Below are positions 11,801 through 20,039 of a stretch of DNA of 64,000 nt, piece by piece. Location: positions 1 to 64,000 of the forward strand of contig JBDVKW010000001.1 of NCBI GenBank assembly GCA_039970995.1, in the 5' to 3' direction. Each line of letters begins with the position of its first letter. Positions within the stretch are counted from its first letter, which is position 1. Below the pieces are notes generated by a model. The model had not been told where the DNA came from and did not search any database. It worked only from the letters and a program-made list of their open reading frames with translations. The stretch comes from Fulvivirga sp039970995. Lineage in GTDB: Bacteria; Bacteroidota; Bacteroidia; Cytophagales; Cyclobacteriaceae. The position numbers and the translations under genes are program-made.

Positions 11801-12057
11801 ACTGTTACATTTCCATGTGGAGCATTTGAAGGTGCAGTAACTTGAATCAGATTGTCCGTAACTGAGACAACATTTCCTTCTACACCTCCAAACCACACTT
11901 TTATATTTCCAATAGTGCTTCCAAAACCACTACCTGCAATGTTTATCGTTTGCTCTGGATACCCATTCCCAGGGTCTATATTAGTAATATTAGGTTGCTG
12001 AGCTGAAGCTATACCAAAGCACAAAGACAATAAAATTAAAGACAGAATATATTTCAT
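8872..12057 (-). CDS. Secreted FG-GAP/Ig-like protein with type B T9SS sorting domain
   Basis: This 1061-residue protein has a signal peptide (about residues 1-19, ending ASAQ). A TIG/IPT domain follows at about 20-105 (DPGNGYPEQTINIAGSGF). Next come seven FG-GAP/VCBS repeats with cores such as DLDNDGLVD, DLNGDGNID, DLTGDGKPE and DYDGDGKVD (about 125-480). Several Ig-like or PKD-like modules extend to about residue 960. The last 85 residues (from FSPNSTIDPTW through IFDERGTLIY to GVYYFIF) match the gliding-motility-associated C-terminal domain that marks type B T9SS cargo. The gene starts 7 bp after the PorP/SprF-SPOR gene and precedes the giant adhesin, so an operon is likely. Family knowledge suggests a cell-surface or released adhesion protein; its ligand cannot be told from sequence. 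Confidence 0.93.
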   Translation of the reverse strand: MKYILSLILLSLCFGIASAQQPNITNIDPGNGYPEQTINIAGSGFGSTIGNIKVWFGGVEGNVVSVTDNLIQVTAPSNAPHGNVTVLNTSSGLLDTSNEQFFISHAGTTFNNSQLSAPQEYFLGTAEMFDLCSCDLDNDGLVDMATTVTVNGTEIRLLKNTSTIGTLSFTELTSTDFPVLDTGFPLRNIGCSDLNGDGNIDLYVSRNGQEKIFIYENTNTVAGTMSFTAAPIEVNLVPFTAGDPFQPRRIAAKDLTGDGKPELVITNDKEGSFNVLINESTTGIAFNGTQEVFNITEMTNTSGIAIQDMDNDGRADLVLTRRFASDVYVLKNIGAGSDINFEDPFILSTNGSPSVNAITADFNNDGLQDILAVHVTNNVAFVYENTSTGGALAFADPVTITTGQESWNASAGDLNGDGLLDVVVTSRAETSYAVAINDGAFSFTSSIQSIARNSRNVNLQDYDGDGKVDISLTTFNSTGDDALMVIRNSNCHDPIIQNETPLAICTGQTIRLNAAAAPGATFNWSKDAASVKSGPENFLDITTFGNYELEVVSEGGACTNTTSINVTDGAGSPPADPVASNNGPSCIGGDITLSSTTISGATYSWTGPNGFTSSDQNPAITGITTDNAGVYSVQVTVGDCQSATDNTTVVVNEPPVFSASTSDPTTVCSGTSVTVTTQNQAGFTYQWLESGTDISGATSSSFNATATGTYSVRVSETSSNCEVVTNEIDVQVYAQPVSSFTIDGNLCAGSDLTFTSTSTLDTNATAVYDWSFSDGGANGTAATEIRNFAAGDYTVTLDVSYSTGAGCNTSSSSQSITVVDPQAISINASQSFICNGESVDLSVDNSFTNINWSTSETTATITVSVAATYSVTAEDANGCTVSDSFDLMAGSAPTIDITVDGNPGDATVSAGGSVQLEATGADSYLWQPGRFLSDSTIANPIATPEATITYTVFGSVAGSCDGQAQVTLTLAPEGEININPLKAFSPNSTIDPTWRVDGVENYPDCTMSIFDERGTLIYRQTGYANDWDATYEGNPLPEGVYYFIFSCEDIEPESGSILVVR

Positions 12058-12064
12058 TATGGTG

Positions 12065-13585
12065 TTATTGAACAGTTAATACCCAGGCTTTAGGAAAAGC
12101 ACTTTTTCTAAATTCATCTCGTTTAGTTCGAGCTTCACTTATGCTACCTGATTCGTGCACATACACATACCAATAGCCCTGTTGTGTTATATATCCAAAC
12201 TTAGATTGGTAACCTTTAAAAAAGAGCTCATCTGAAAATTTTTCAGCATGCTCATAATCAGAAAACACGCCAACCACAACATACTCCCCTTCTGATAACT
12301 CAAGTAAATGATTTCCTTTTTTGACAATCACTCTCTCTTCAGTACTTACCTGCCCGTTAATATTTCCCTGGGGTTTTTGCTGTTCAACTACCTGCGCATT
12401 TTCAGGTTCTTCATTAATAACAGGTTCTTCTACTTGTGCCTCATTTGCCTCTTCCTGCTCCCTTTGTAGTTGCTCCTCTCTTTGTCGCTCTTCTAAAACT
12501 CTTTGTTCCTCAGCTTTTTTCTGCTCTTTAGCAATTTTTTCCTTCTCTACCCTTTCCTGTTCGGCTCTTTTAACTTCCGCTTCTTGCTTTTTCTTTTCAG
12601 CTGCTTCAGCTAAACGTTGCTCTTTGGCTATATCCTTTTTTGATTTTGTTTTAGGAATAGATGTATCGACAAATGAATAAACTAGACGTTTCTTGTTTCT
12701 AATGCCTAGCAATAGATTTAAGTGTATTTCGTGAGTTGGACTATTTATTTCATTTGCACCTGAATTTTTTAAGCTGTATGCATAACCCAGTCCAAATAAC
12801 TTATTGATTTTAATGCCTCCAAAGCCAGAAATGCCAAAATCTTGCTTATAACTCCCGCCTAGCCAAACGAGGTTATTAATGTGAAGCACTGCTGTACCTT
12901 CAATTTGATGTGGTAAAAAGTCACTGTATCGATATACAAAAAAAGGTTCGAATATAAACTTACCGCCTTTATCAAGGTAAAATCTATTTGAGGCTGTTAG
13001 AACTATATTTTCCATTGGCTCAATTTCACCTTGTGTAAAGTCCTTACTAGATGTAAATTCATCAGTAAATAAATTAGGTATAGCTACACCGAGGTTAAAA
13101 TGATGAATTTGGATAGACAATCCTGCATTTCCTATTAGGTATAAATTCTGATCAAGAATACCGGAAAATACTGGGTCTGAGATATTTTCAATCTCATCGT
13201 AATCAATACCATTATAGGCCACACCTCCTGAAAATCCGAACCTGAGCCCTACTTTATCAGAAAACCACAGTCCATAACTTGTTGTAATGTAACCGCTTGT
13301 AGTATTTAAGATACTTCGTTCTGCATTTGTTACATTCAAGCCAAAACCCACATTTTTCCCTGTAGGCGTATGAAATGAAAAATTTCCTATTGTAGGTGCA
13401 CCCTCAATATCCACCCATTGTTTACGGTAAGTGACAGCAAGTGAAGCGCGTCCATCAGTTCCCGCATAAGAAGGATTGATGAGATATGGGTTCATGAAAT
13501 AGTGCGTAAAGCTACTATTATCTTGACCTAATAAAGTACTATAACTCGCCAGAATAAATAGACAGCAAAAAAATCGAGTTAACAT
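12065..13585 (-). CDS. PorP/SprF-like outer-membrane protein fused to coiled coil and SPOR domain
   Basis: The 506-residue product has three parts. A signal peptide and PorP/SprF-type beta-barrel fill about residues 1-305; the N-terminal HYFMNPYLINPSYAGTDG block is the family hallmark. A Lys/Glu/Gln-rich coiled coil spans about 315-395. A C-terminal SPOR-like domain lies at about 425-506 (YVVVGVFSDYEHAEKF ... WYVYVHES). PorP/SprF proteins are needed for secretion or surface attachment of particular T9SS adhesins, and the gene is directly followed by two such proteins. Typical family members are about 300 residues and end after the barrel, so the extension is unusual. SPOR domains bind denuded peptidoglycan, so this protein may tie an adhesin anchor to the wall; that is inference. 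It starts with ATG at 13585 and diverges from the gene at 13735. Confidence 0.9.
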   Translation of the reverse strand: MLTRFFCCLFILASYSTLLGQDNSSFTHYFMNPYLINPSYAGTDGRASLAVTYRKQWVDIEGAPTIGNFSFHTPTGKNVGFGLNVTNAERSILNTTSGYITTSYGLWFSDKVGLRFGFSGGVAYNGIDYDEIENISDPVFSGILDQNLYLIGNAGLSIQIHHFNLGVAIPNLFTDEFTSSKDFTQGEIEPMENIVLTASNRFYLDKGGKFIFEPFFVYRYSDFLPHQIEGTAVLHINNLVWLGGSYKQDFGISGFGGIKINKLFGLGYAYSLKNSGANEINSPTHEIHLNLLLGIRNKKRLVYSFVDTSIPKTKSKKDIAKEQRLAEAAEKKKQEAEVKRAEQERVEKEKIAKEQKKAEEQRVLEERQREEQLQREQEEANEAQVEEPVINEEPENAQVVEQQKPQGNINGQVSTEERVIVKKGNHLLELSEGEYVVVGVFSDYEHAEKFSDELFFKGYQSKFGYITQQGYWYVYVHESGSISEARTKRDEFRKSAFPKAWVLTVQ

Positions 13586-13734
13586 TTTATTTGTAGATTA
13601 AAAAATATGATTGTTCAATATAACACATTTTGAAAATTATTCCACTTAGAATGGATGCTAAAACAAAAGCAGCTATATTGCATATTTAGACATTTGTGTA
13701 CTTTTTAAACTAATTATTAAGCTAAACTACGTTT

Positions 13735-14520
13735 TTGAAAGCTTCAATTTATAAAATAACAGCTGTCTTTGGTTTTATTATTTTTAGCCTAAATCAATCT
13801 TCCGGGCAGAAATTTACACTCGGCCTTTTAGGGGGTGCTCATGGTTATAAAGTTTCTTTTGAAGATAAGGATGACAGAGATGAGTTTGATAGCAAACTTA
13901 AATTTGGCTACAGGCTAGGTGCGTATATCTCATTTCCTTTAGAAAATAAGTTTTCATGGTCAACCGAATTGTACTATTCAAAAAAAGGAAGAAAACTTGA
14001 GCAACTACCAGAAGGTTTTATTAATAATGCGAATTATACATTTATTGAAACCAGCGTATTGTTAAGAAAAGCCTATAACCTTAAGCTCATTCCAGGGCTT
14101 GAAGGCAATTGGTTTTTCAACGTAGGCCCTAACGTGAATTATTGGCTAAATGGCACAGGCACTATTGATGCGGCTGTAGATTTGGACTACACAGTTAAAT
14201 TTGAAGAAGGAGCAGGAGACCTTGAGAACAACTATATCGTGGATGGTAAAAGGTGGTTGTTCGGTTTGGAAATTGGAGCCGGAGTAGAAGCTCCGGTTGC
14301 AAAGAATCAAAATGTTCAGATTGAGCTTAGATTCACACTTGGACAAACATTCCTTGGCACCAAGGACGGGTCTATCCCGGTAAATGACTTTCAGGTAGAT
14401 GATAACCTGAGATCCAACTATAGAGTACTCAGTCTAATCCTACGTTATGGTATTGACCTAGACATCATGAGCTCAAGAAAAGGAAAAAGTACTATCAAAC
14501 GATCTAATCGCAGACGTTAG
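13735..14520 (+). CDS. PorT-like outer-membrane beta-barrel protein
   Basis: A 261-residue protein with an N-terminal signal peptide (about residues 1-24, ending SSGQ), then alternating strands with aromatic ends typical of the Bacteroidota outer-membrane beta-barrel (PorT-like) family, and a basic C-terminus. The start is TTG at 13735: it is the only start that keeps the signal peptide, and an in-frame stop lies at 13723. The gene diverges from the PorP/SprF-SPOR gene across 150 bp and lies 41 bp before mtaB. PorT itself is part of T9SS, but this large family also has many members of unknown role, so a T9SS function is not claimed. Confidence 0.8.
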   Translation: MKASIYKITAVFGFIIFSLNQSSGQKFTLGLLGGAHGYKVSFEDKDDRDEFDSKLKFGYRLGAYISFPLENKFSWSTELYYSKKGRKLEQLPEGFINNANYTFIETSVLLRKAYNLKLIPGLEGNWFFNVGPNVNYWLNGTGTIDAAVDLDYTVKFEEGAGDLENNYIVDGKRWLFGLEIGAGVEAPVAKNQNVQIELRFTLGQTFLGTKDGSIPVNDFQVDDNLRSNYRVLSLILRYGIDLDIMSSRKGKSTIKRSNRRR

Positions 14521-14545
14521 TCTCTACATTTTCAATTAAATATCT

Positions 14546-14553
14546 TAAATTTG
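14546..14553 (+). promoter_or_regulatory. Bacteroidota -7 promoter box for mtaB
   Basis: TAAATTTG matches TAnnTTTG exactly and ends only 8 bases before the mtaB ATG. Transcription would begin at or very near the start codon, implying a leaderless or near-leaderless message. No clear -33 TTG is visible. Confidence 0.55.
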
Positions 14554-14561
14554 CAGCCCCA

Positions 14562-15881
14562 ATGAAAAAGGTTGCTTTTTATACGCTCGGATGCAAATTA
14601 AACTTCTCTGAAACATCTACGATTTCGCGGATGTTTGAAGATAAAGGTTACAAAAAGGTGTCATTTACTGACACCCCAGACATATTCATTATCAACACGT
14701 GCTCTGTAACAGAAAATGCAGATAAAAAATGTCGCAAAATTGTTAGAGAAGCACGTAAAATTTCACCAGGTGCATATATCACCATCATCGGTTGCTATGC
14801 ACAACTGAAGCCTAAAGAGATTGCTGAAATCCCAGGTGTTGATGCTGTTTTAGGTGCAGCAGAAAAATTCAGACTGATAGAATTATTAGACGGCTTTGTA
14901 CATACGGATGAAACGAAAGTTCTAGCTTCTGAAATTGATGAAGCAACCACTTTCAACAATGCCTTCTCAATAAATGATCGCACCAGAACATTTCTTAAAG
15001 TCCAAGACGGCTGCGATTATAGCTGTACTTTTTGCACCATACCCCTAGCCAGAGGCAAGAGTAGAAGCGATACTATCCCGAATATTATTGAATCTGCTGA
15101 AAAAATTGGAGATTCTGGTGTAAAAGAGATTGTTTTAACTGGAGTAAATACCGGTGATTTCGGAATAAGAAATGGTAAACGAGAAGATCGATTTATCGAC
15201 CTAGTTCATGAACTTGATAAAGTTGAAAGCATTGATCGATTTAGAATTTCATCAATCGAGCCAAACCTGCTTCATGATGAAATTATAGAATTTGTGGCTC
15301 AGTCTAAGAAATTTGTCCCTCATTTTCACATTCCGCTACAATCGGGCTCAGATAAGGTTTTAAAACAAATGAAAAGGCGCTATTTGAGCGATCTTTACAC
15401 AGCAAGAGTTGATAAGATAAAGTCTATTATGCCACATTGCTGTATTGGGGTAGATGTAATAGTGGGCTTTCCAGGTGAAACTGAGGATGATTTTCTAACT
15501 ACCTATAATTTTCTCAACGAGCTTGATATCTCATATTTGCATGTATTTACCTATTCAGAGCGAGCAAATACTCCAGCCGCAGAAATGCATGAGGTCGTAC
15601 CTATGAAGGTGAGAAATAAGAGATCTAAAATGTTAAGAAGCCTCTCTGAAAAGAAGAAAAGAAAATTCTATGAAGAGAATTTGGGCCACACATCAGAAGT
15701 GCTCTTTGAGGAAGATATAGAAAACGGCATGATGCATGGTTTTACAGAAAACTACGTACGCGTAGAAGCAAAGTATGATCCCGTTTTAATTAATGAAACG
15801 AAAAAGGTGCAATTGACATCAATCGCACCTTCTGGTTACGTAGCCATTGAAGAAGTTAATGACCGTGTTCTAGTTCATTAA
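14562..15881 (+). CDS. mtaB: tRNA (N6-threonylcarbamoyladenosine(37)-C2)-methylthiotransferase MtaB
   Basis: A 439-residue radical-SAM methylthiotransferase. The N-terminal UPF0004 domain (about 1-125) carries the auxiliary cluster cysteines in TLGCKLN, NTCSVT and GCYAQ. The radical-SAM CxxxCxxC motif is CDYSCTFC near residue 150, and a C-terminal TRAM-like region follows residue about 370. The family converts t6A37 to ms2t6A37 in tRNAs reading ANN codons. MtaB rather than MiaB or RimO is inferred from the KLNFSET N-terminus and length. Its stop overlaps the 3' end of the convergent nitroreductase gene by 4 bases. Confidence 0.93.
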   Translation: MKKVAFYTLGCKLNFSETSTISRMFEDKGYKKVSFTDTPDIFIINTCSVTENADKKCRKIVREARKISPGAYITIIGCYAQLKPKEIAEIPGVDAVLGAAEKFRLIELLDGFVHTDETKVLASEIDEATTFNNAFSINDRTRTFLKVQDGCDYSCTFCTIPLARGKSRSDTIPNIIESAEKIGDSGVKEIVLTGVNTGDFGIRNGKREDRFIDLVHELDKVESIDRFRISSIEPNLLHDEIIEFVAQSKKFVPHFHIPLQSGSDKVLKQMKRRYLSDLYTARVDKIKSIMPHCCIGVDVIVGFPGETEDDFLTTYNFLNELDISYLHVFTYSERANTPAAEMHEVVPMKVRNKRSKMLRSLSEKKKRKFYEENLGHTSEVLFEEDIENGMMHGFTENYVRVEAKYDPVLINETKKVQLTSIAPSGYVAIEEVNDRVLVH

Positions 15882-16471
15882 TCAAAAGACTGTTCCCATT
15901 CACCTAAGAACAGTATCTCATTTAAATTTTTTCTTTTCCTTTCTACGAGCTCAGACTTTTTATGATCCTCCGGGAGTTCATCAGGACTACCAAGATAACC
16001 AATCGCAGCAGCTGTTATTGGCTTAAAACCTTCAGGCACATTCAGTTCACTCTGTGCTCTATCAGGAAGTATACCTGCCATTTGATGAACATATAAGCCC
16101 TCCTCTGTAGCTTGCATACATAGATTACTCATGGCAGCGCCACAGTCATACATATGATGAGCATTAGGCTTATTGTTATGACTAAATGTTTCTTTTGCAC
16201 AGACAAACACCAAAACTGGTGCAGCCTTGGCCCATTTTTGATTAAATTCATTTAAACCTTCAAATAGTTTGTCATAAGTATCTCCCTTACCTCTAATGCC
16301 TACAACAAACCTCCATGGCTGCTCATTAAATGATGAGGCTGCCCAACGAGCCGCTTCAAATAGAGACATTAGTTTTTCTTTTTCTGGTATCTTATCATCA
16401 AATGCTCTCGGGCTCCATCTTTTTGCCAGGTTTGAATTTATTGAATATTTAGTGTTTGCTTTTTTATCCAT
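15878..16471 (-). CDS. Nitroreductase family protein
   Basis: A 197-residue FMN-dependent nitroreductase-fold enzyme. The N-terminal RWSPRAFDDKIPEKE and ARWAASSFNEQPWRFVV blocks contain the FMN phosphate-binding Arg/Ser residues, and the C-terminal AAAIGYLGSPDELPEDH block is typical of the family. Members reduce nitro compounds, quinones or related electrophiles with NAD(P)H; the substrate cannot be predicted. It stands alone, convergent with mtaB and divergent from the peroxiredoxin gene across about 77 bp. Confidence 0.9.
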   Translation of the reverse strand: MDKKANTKYSINSNLAKRWSPRAFDDKIPEKEKLMSLFEAARWAASSFNEQPWRFVVGIRGKGDTYDKLFEGLNEFNQKWAKAAPVLVFVCAKETFSHNNKPNAHHMYDCGAAMSNLCMQATEEGLYVHQMAGILPDRAQSELNVPEGFKPITAAAIGYLGSPDELPEDHKKSELVERKRKNLNEILFLGEWEQSFD

Positions 16472-16548
16472 AATTATCCTGTTTGTTAATCAACAATTTA
16501 CTTTGCTAATCGTTTAGCTGAAGTCCACCTTAATCAAGTTATAATTTT

Positions 16549-17001
16549 ATGCTACCACTAAATCAAAAAGCTCCTGATTTTACGCTACCTTCCACTTCTG
16601 GTGAAAATTTCAAATTAAGCGATTTTATAGGAGAAGCCATTGTATTATACTTTTACCCTAAAGATAATACCAGAGTTTGTACAGCTGAGGCGTGTCATTT
16701 CCGGGACAACTTCGATTTATTACACAAAGTTGATATCAAGGTGGTCGGAATTAGCACAGATTCAATCACAAAACATTTGAAATTTAAATCTCGGCACAAC
16801 CTACCCTTTGAACTACTTGCTGACACTGACGGAAAGGTTTCGAAACTTTATAAAGCTCATATTCCATTTTTAAATTTAAGCAAACGAATCACCTACCTAC
16901 TGAATACGCAGCACGAAGTAGTAGCAGCCGTTAATGATTTATTTAATTCAGAAATACACTTAAAAAAGATTCTTGATCAACTAGATAAAGTTAAGGAATA
17001 A
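16549..17001 (+). CDS. bcp: Thioredoxin-dependent peroxiredoxin, Bcp/PrxQ type
   Basis: A 150-residue peroxiredoxin. After the KAPDFTLPSTSGE entry comes the YFYPKDNT strand and the catalytic region VCTAEACHFRD: the first Cys aligns with the peroxidatic Cys and the Cys five residues later with the PrxQ resolving Cys. The usual TPGC is TRVC here, so the Thr and Cys are kept and the Pro-Gly pair is not. It reduces hydrogen peroxide and organic hydroperoxides with thioredoxin in the cytoplasm. It ends by overlapping the convergent ABC ATPase gene by 11 bases. Confidence 0.9.
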   Translation: MLPLNQKAPDFTLPSTSGENFKLSDFIGEAIVLYFYPKDNTRVCTAEACHFRDNFDLLHKVDIKVVGISTDSITKHLKFKSRHNLPFELLADTDGKVSKLYKAHIPFLNLSKRITYLLNTQHEVVAAVNDLFNSEIHLKKILDQLDKVKE

Positions 17002-17638
17002 TCATCCCATCCTTAATTTCTAATTTTCTATCGGCCATATCGGCTAATTCTTCATTGTGAGTTACGATTACAAAAGTTTGCTGGAAATCATCTCGTAGGG
17101 TAAAGAATAAATCATGAAGTTCTTTTGCATTTTTAGAGTCAAGATTTCCACTTGGTTCGTCTGCAAAAATTATTGCCGGATCATTAATAAGTGCTCTTGC
17201 TACTGCCACTCTTTGTTGCTCACCACCTGATAACTCTGAAGGCTTATGATCTTTACGTGAGGCAATACCTAATCGATTTAATAATTCTTTTGCTTTGGCT
17301 TCAGTTTTAGGGTTCTTACCAATATAACCTGGTATACAAACATTCTCGAAAGCGGTAAACTCTGGCAACAAATTATGAAATTGAAATACAAAGCCAATTT
17401 GTTGATTTCTAAAATTGGCCTTGGAGCGCGCACCTAATTTACTTATCGGCTTACCTCCTATATTTATCGTTCCGCTATCAGCTTCATCTAAAGTCCCCAG
17501 GATATGTAAAAGAGTACTTTTGCCAGCTCCTGATGCACCTACAATAGAAACCACCTCCTCTTTCTTAATATGTAAATCGATACCCTTCAGTACAGGTAAT
17601 TGGCCGAATGATTTTTTTACACCTTTAGCTTCAAGCAT
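16991..17638 (-). CDS. LolD/FtsE-type ABC transporter ATP-binding protein
   Basis: A 215-residue ATPase with Walker A GASGAGKST, Q-loop FQFHNLLPEF, signature LSGGEQQRVAVARAL, Walker B IIFADEPSGNLD and an H-loop VTHNEE. The PSGNLD and FHNLLPEFTAFENV blocks are typical of the LolD/MacB/FtsE group, which powers lipoprotein release or envelope export with a FtsX-like permease. No permease is adjacent, which is common for LolD-like genes in Bacteroidota. LolD itself is the best guess, not proven. A consensus -7 box lies 23 bases upstream. Confidence 0.88.
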   Translation of the reverse strand: MLEAKGVKKSFGQLPVLKGIDLHIKKEEVVSIVGASGAGKSTLLHILGTLDEADSGTINIGGKPISKLGARSKANFRNQQIGFVFQFHNLLPEFTAFENVCIPGYIGKNPKTEAKAKELLNRLGIASRKDHKPSELSGGEQQRVAVARALINDPAIIFADEPSGNLDSKNAKELHDLFFTLRDDFQQTFVIVTHNEELADMADRKLEIKDGMIIP

Positions 17639-17660
17639 AGTAACAACAATTTGAACTGCT

Positions 17661-17668
17661 CAAACTTA
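17661..17668 (-). promoter_or_regulatory. -7 promoter box for LolD-like gene
   Basis: On the minus strand this reads TAAGTTTG, an exact TAnnTTTG match, 23 bases before the ATG at 17638. Confidence 0.5.
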
Positions 17669-17770
17669 CTAAAATGGCATTGATTAATAACTCTAGGTAA
17701 TGATTTTAAGCAGTCCATTTCTTGAAATATATCAGCAAAACGTCTACTTTCGTGCAAAAATTTTCTAAGC

Positions 17771-18982
17771 ATGAACATACACGAATATCAAGCAAAAGAC
17801 ATATTAAAAAAGTACGGAGTTAATGTTCAAAGAGGTATTGTTACTGACAATCCTGAAAAGGCATTGAGTGCTGCAAAAGAACTTCACAACGAAACTGGTA
17901 CTGATTGGTACGTTTTAAAAGCTCAAATACACGCAGGTGGTAGAGGAAAAGGGACAGTTAAAGAAACAGGATCCAACGGTGTAGTATTGGCTAAATCTCA
18001 AGAGGAAGTAATTGAAAAAGCCAAAGGTATTTTGGGTGGCGTTCTTGTTACTCACCAAACAGGTGAAGAAGGTAAAAAAGTAAATAAGCTTCTTGTTGCT
18101 GAAGATGTTTATTACCCAGGTGACTCAGAACCTAAGGAATTTTATCTAAGTATTTTGCTTGATAGAGCTAAGAAATGTAATGTGATTATGGCTTCTACTG
18201 AAGGAGGTATGGACATTGAAGAAGTGGCAGAAAATACTCCTGAAAAAATTGTTAAAGAATGGATTGATCCTTCTGTAGGTCTTCAGGGGTTTCAGGCAAG
18301 AAAAATTGCTTTCGCACTTGGTCTTGAAGGCAATGCCTTTAAAGAAATGGTAAAATTCATCCACTCTTTATACAAAGCATATGAGGCTACAGATTCATCA
18401 ATGTTTGAAATCAACCCTGTATTGAAAACATCAGACAACAAAATTTTAGCTGTTGATGCTAAGGTTAATCTTGATGACAATGCATTGTTTAGACATAAGG
18501 ATTTACTTGAATTAAGAGATATCACAGAAGAAGACCCTGCAGAAGTTGAAGCTGGGAAATCAGGTCTGAGTTATGTAAAACTTGATGGAAATGTTGGGTG
18601 TATGGTAAATGGCGCTGGCCTTGCAATGGCCACAATGGATATTATTAAACTTTCTGGTGGCGAACCTGCAAACTTTTTAGATGTTGGTGGTGGAGCAAAT
18701 GCAGAAACCGTTGAAGCAGGTTTTAGAATTATTCTTAAAGACCAGAATGTTAAAGCTATTTTGATTAACATTTTTGGTGGTATTGTAAGATGTGATAGAG
18801 TTGCTAATGGTGTAGTTGAAGCTTATAAGAAAATTGGAGATATAGATATTCCAATAATCGTAAGACTTCAAGGCACAAATGCAGAAGAAGGCGCTAAAAT
18901 TATTGAAGAGTCTGGGCTAAAAGTTACTTCAGCAATTCTTTTAAAAGATGCTGCAGATAAGGTTAAAGAGGTATTAGCTTAA
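17771..18982 (+). CDS. sucC: Succinyl-CoA ligase (ADP-forming) beta subunit
   Basis: A 403-residue ATP-grasp protein that with SucD interconverts succinyl-CoA and succinate in the TCA cycle, coupled to ADP phosphorylation. The N-terminus MNIHEYQAKDILKKYGV is the family signature. The nucleotide-binding region has KAQIHAGGRGKG, the metal-binding FEINPVLKT block lies near residue 215, and the C-terminal GGANAETVEAGF, FGGIVRCD and LQGTNAEEG motifs bind the SucD/CoA side. sucD is not in the window. A near-consensus -7 box (TACTTTCG, 17745-17752) precedes the gene, and tRNA-Arg follows 15 bp downstream. Confidence 0.96.
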   Translation: MNIHEYQAKDILKKYGVNVQRGIVTDNPEKALSAAKELHNETGTDWYVLKAQIHAGGRGKGTVKETGSNGVVLAKSQEEVIEKAKGILGGVLVTHQTGEEGKKVNKLLVAEDVYYPGDSEPKEFYLSILLDRAKKCNVIMASTEGGMDIEEVAENTPEKIVKEWIDPSVGLQGFQARKIAFALGLEGNAFKEMVKFIHSLYKAYEATDSSMFEINPVLKTSDNKILAVDAKVNLDDNALFRHKDLLELRDITEEDPAEVEAGKSGLSYVKLDGNVGCMVNGAGLAMATMDIIKLSGGEPANFLDVGGGANAETVEAGFRIILKDQNVKAILINIFGGIVRCDRVANGVVEAYKKIGDIDIPIIVRLQGTNAEEGAKIIEESGLKVTSAILLKDAADKVKEVLA

Positions 18983-18997
18983 TAAGTTAATATTTAG

Positions 18998-19071
18998 GCA
19001 CTCGTAGTTCAACTGGATAGAATACCAGATTTCGGCTCTGGGGGTTGAGGGTTCGAATCCTTCCGAGTGCA
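18998..19071 (+). tRNA. tRNA-Arg (anticodon TCG)
   Basis: The cloverleaf is complete: acceptor GCACTCG/CGAGTGC with discriminator A, anticodon stem CCAGA/TCTGG around a TTTCGGC loop giving anticodon TCG, and T-loop TTCGAAT. No CCA is encoded. It is 15 bp after sucC and followed by a terminator. Confidence 0.95.
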
Positions 19072-19075
19072 CATA

Positions 19076-19104
19076 AGCGTCTTGTAAAACAAGGCGCTTT
19101 TTTA
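19076..19104 (+). terminator. Rho-independent terminator after tRNA-Arg
   Basis: A 9-bp stem AGCGTCTTG / CAAGGCGCT (one G-T pair) with a TAAAA loop is followed by seven T. It ends the sucC/tRNA-Arg transcripts. Confidence 0.85.
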
Positions 19105-19172
19105 TTGAATATGAATTTATTTAGAAAAAAAACTGTAATTTGTTAAATTGCTAGTAGCATTTAACTTACGAT

Positions 19173-20036
19173 ATGAGATCATTTATAATTTTAGTGCTCA
19201 TTACATGCTGTTGTCTGGAGACATTTGGCCAAAGTTTCTATAATTCTCGAAAAGGTAGAGATGTGATATTAAGTGCTGGCACTGGTGTAACTTCATATTT
19301 TGGAGACCTCAATGACCCCGGTGATATCATAGACACTAGGCTTAATGCTAATTTGGGTGTTCAGTATTTCTTTAGTAACAGAATTGCTGGTCGTGCAGAG
19401 CTAACCTGGTTTCAACTAAGTGGTGATGATGCTAAGTCTGAGGCAGATGGAAGAGTCCAGAGAAACTTATCTTTTGTCTCAAACAATTTTGAACTCAATG
19501 CAGTTGGTATTGTAAACGCCTTTACTCATGGTTCGAGATTTTATCAAAGACCTCAATTTAACATCTATGGTTTTGCGGGTGTTGGAGTCATATACTTTAA
19601 CCCTAAAGCAGAGCTAGATGGTAAGAAACACGCTCTGCAGCCACTGCAAACAGAAGGTGTTGACTACTCAAGAGTAGCACCAGTAATCATCTATGGTGGC
19701 GGTATAAAATATATGGTTAATCCTTTCTTTAACGTATCTCTTGAAGCAGGTTATCGCCTAACATTTACTGATTACCTTGATGACGTTAGTACGACTTACA
19801 AAGATAATAGCAGTTTTGAAACAGGTTCAGTAGCTCAAAGACTAGCAGATCGAAGACCTGAAATTGGCCTATCTTTAAAAGAAGCAGGAAGTAAAAGGGG
19901 TGAACCATCAAACAACGATGGTTACTTAATATTCAACGTAAAAGTTGAGTTCTACTTACCCCCAGACATTTTTAGCTTTAGTACGGATAGAAGAAGAAAG
20001 GGACCTGGTAAAAATATCAAAAGACGAAGAAGGTAG
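19173..20036 (+). CDS. DUF6089-like outer-membrane beta-barrel protein
   Basis: The 287-residue product has a signal peptide (about residues 1-20, ending TFGQ), then SRKGRDVILSAGTGVTSYFGDL and a string of amphipathic strands with glycine-rich turns. This layout matches the DUF6089 barrel family of Bacteroidota, often coded next to polysaccharide loci; the family assignment is from memory of the pattern. The C-terminus is very basic (RRRKGPGKNIKRRRR), as in the barrel at 13735. Function is unknown; an outer-membrane role is inferred. It converges on the dehydratase gene with 3 bp between stop codons. Confidence 0.75.
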   Translation: MRSFIILVLITCCCLETFGQSFYNSRKGRDVILSAGTGVTSYFGDLNDPGDIIDTRLNANLGVQYFFSNRIAGRAELTWFQLSGDDAKSEADGRVQRNLSFVSNNFELNAVGIVNAFTHGSRFYQRPQFNIYGFAGVGVIYFNPKAELDGKKHALQPLQTEGVDYSRVAPVIIYGGGIKYMVNPFFNVSLEAGYRLTFTDYLDDVSTTYKDNSSFETGSVAQRLADRRPEIGLSLKEAGSKRGEPSNNDGYLIFNVKVEFYLPPDIFSFSTDRRRKGPGKNIKRRRR

Positions 20037-20039
20037 ATT

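Noticed and set aside
13735..14520. Component of the T9SS machine (PorT)
   Set aside because: Only the general barrel family can be seen; no other por/gld genes are near, so a machine role is not supported.
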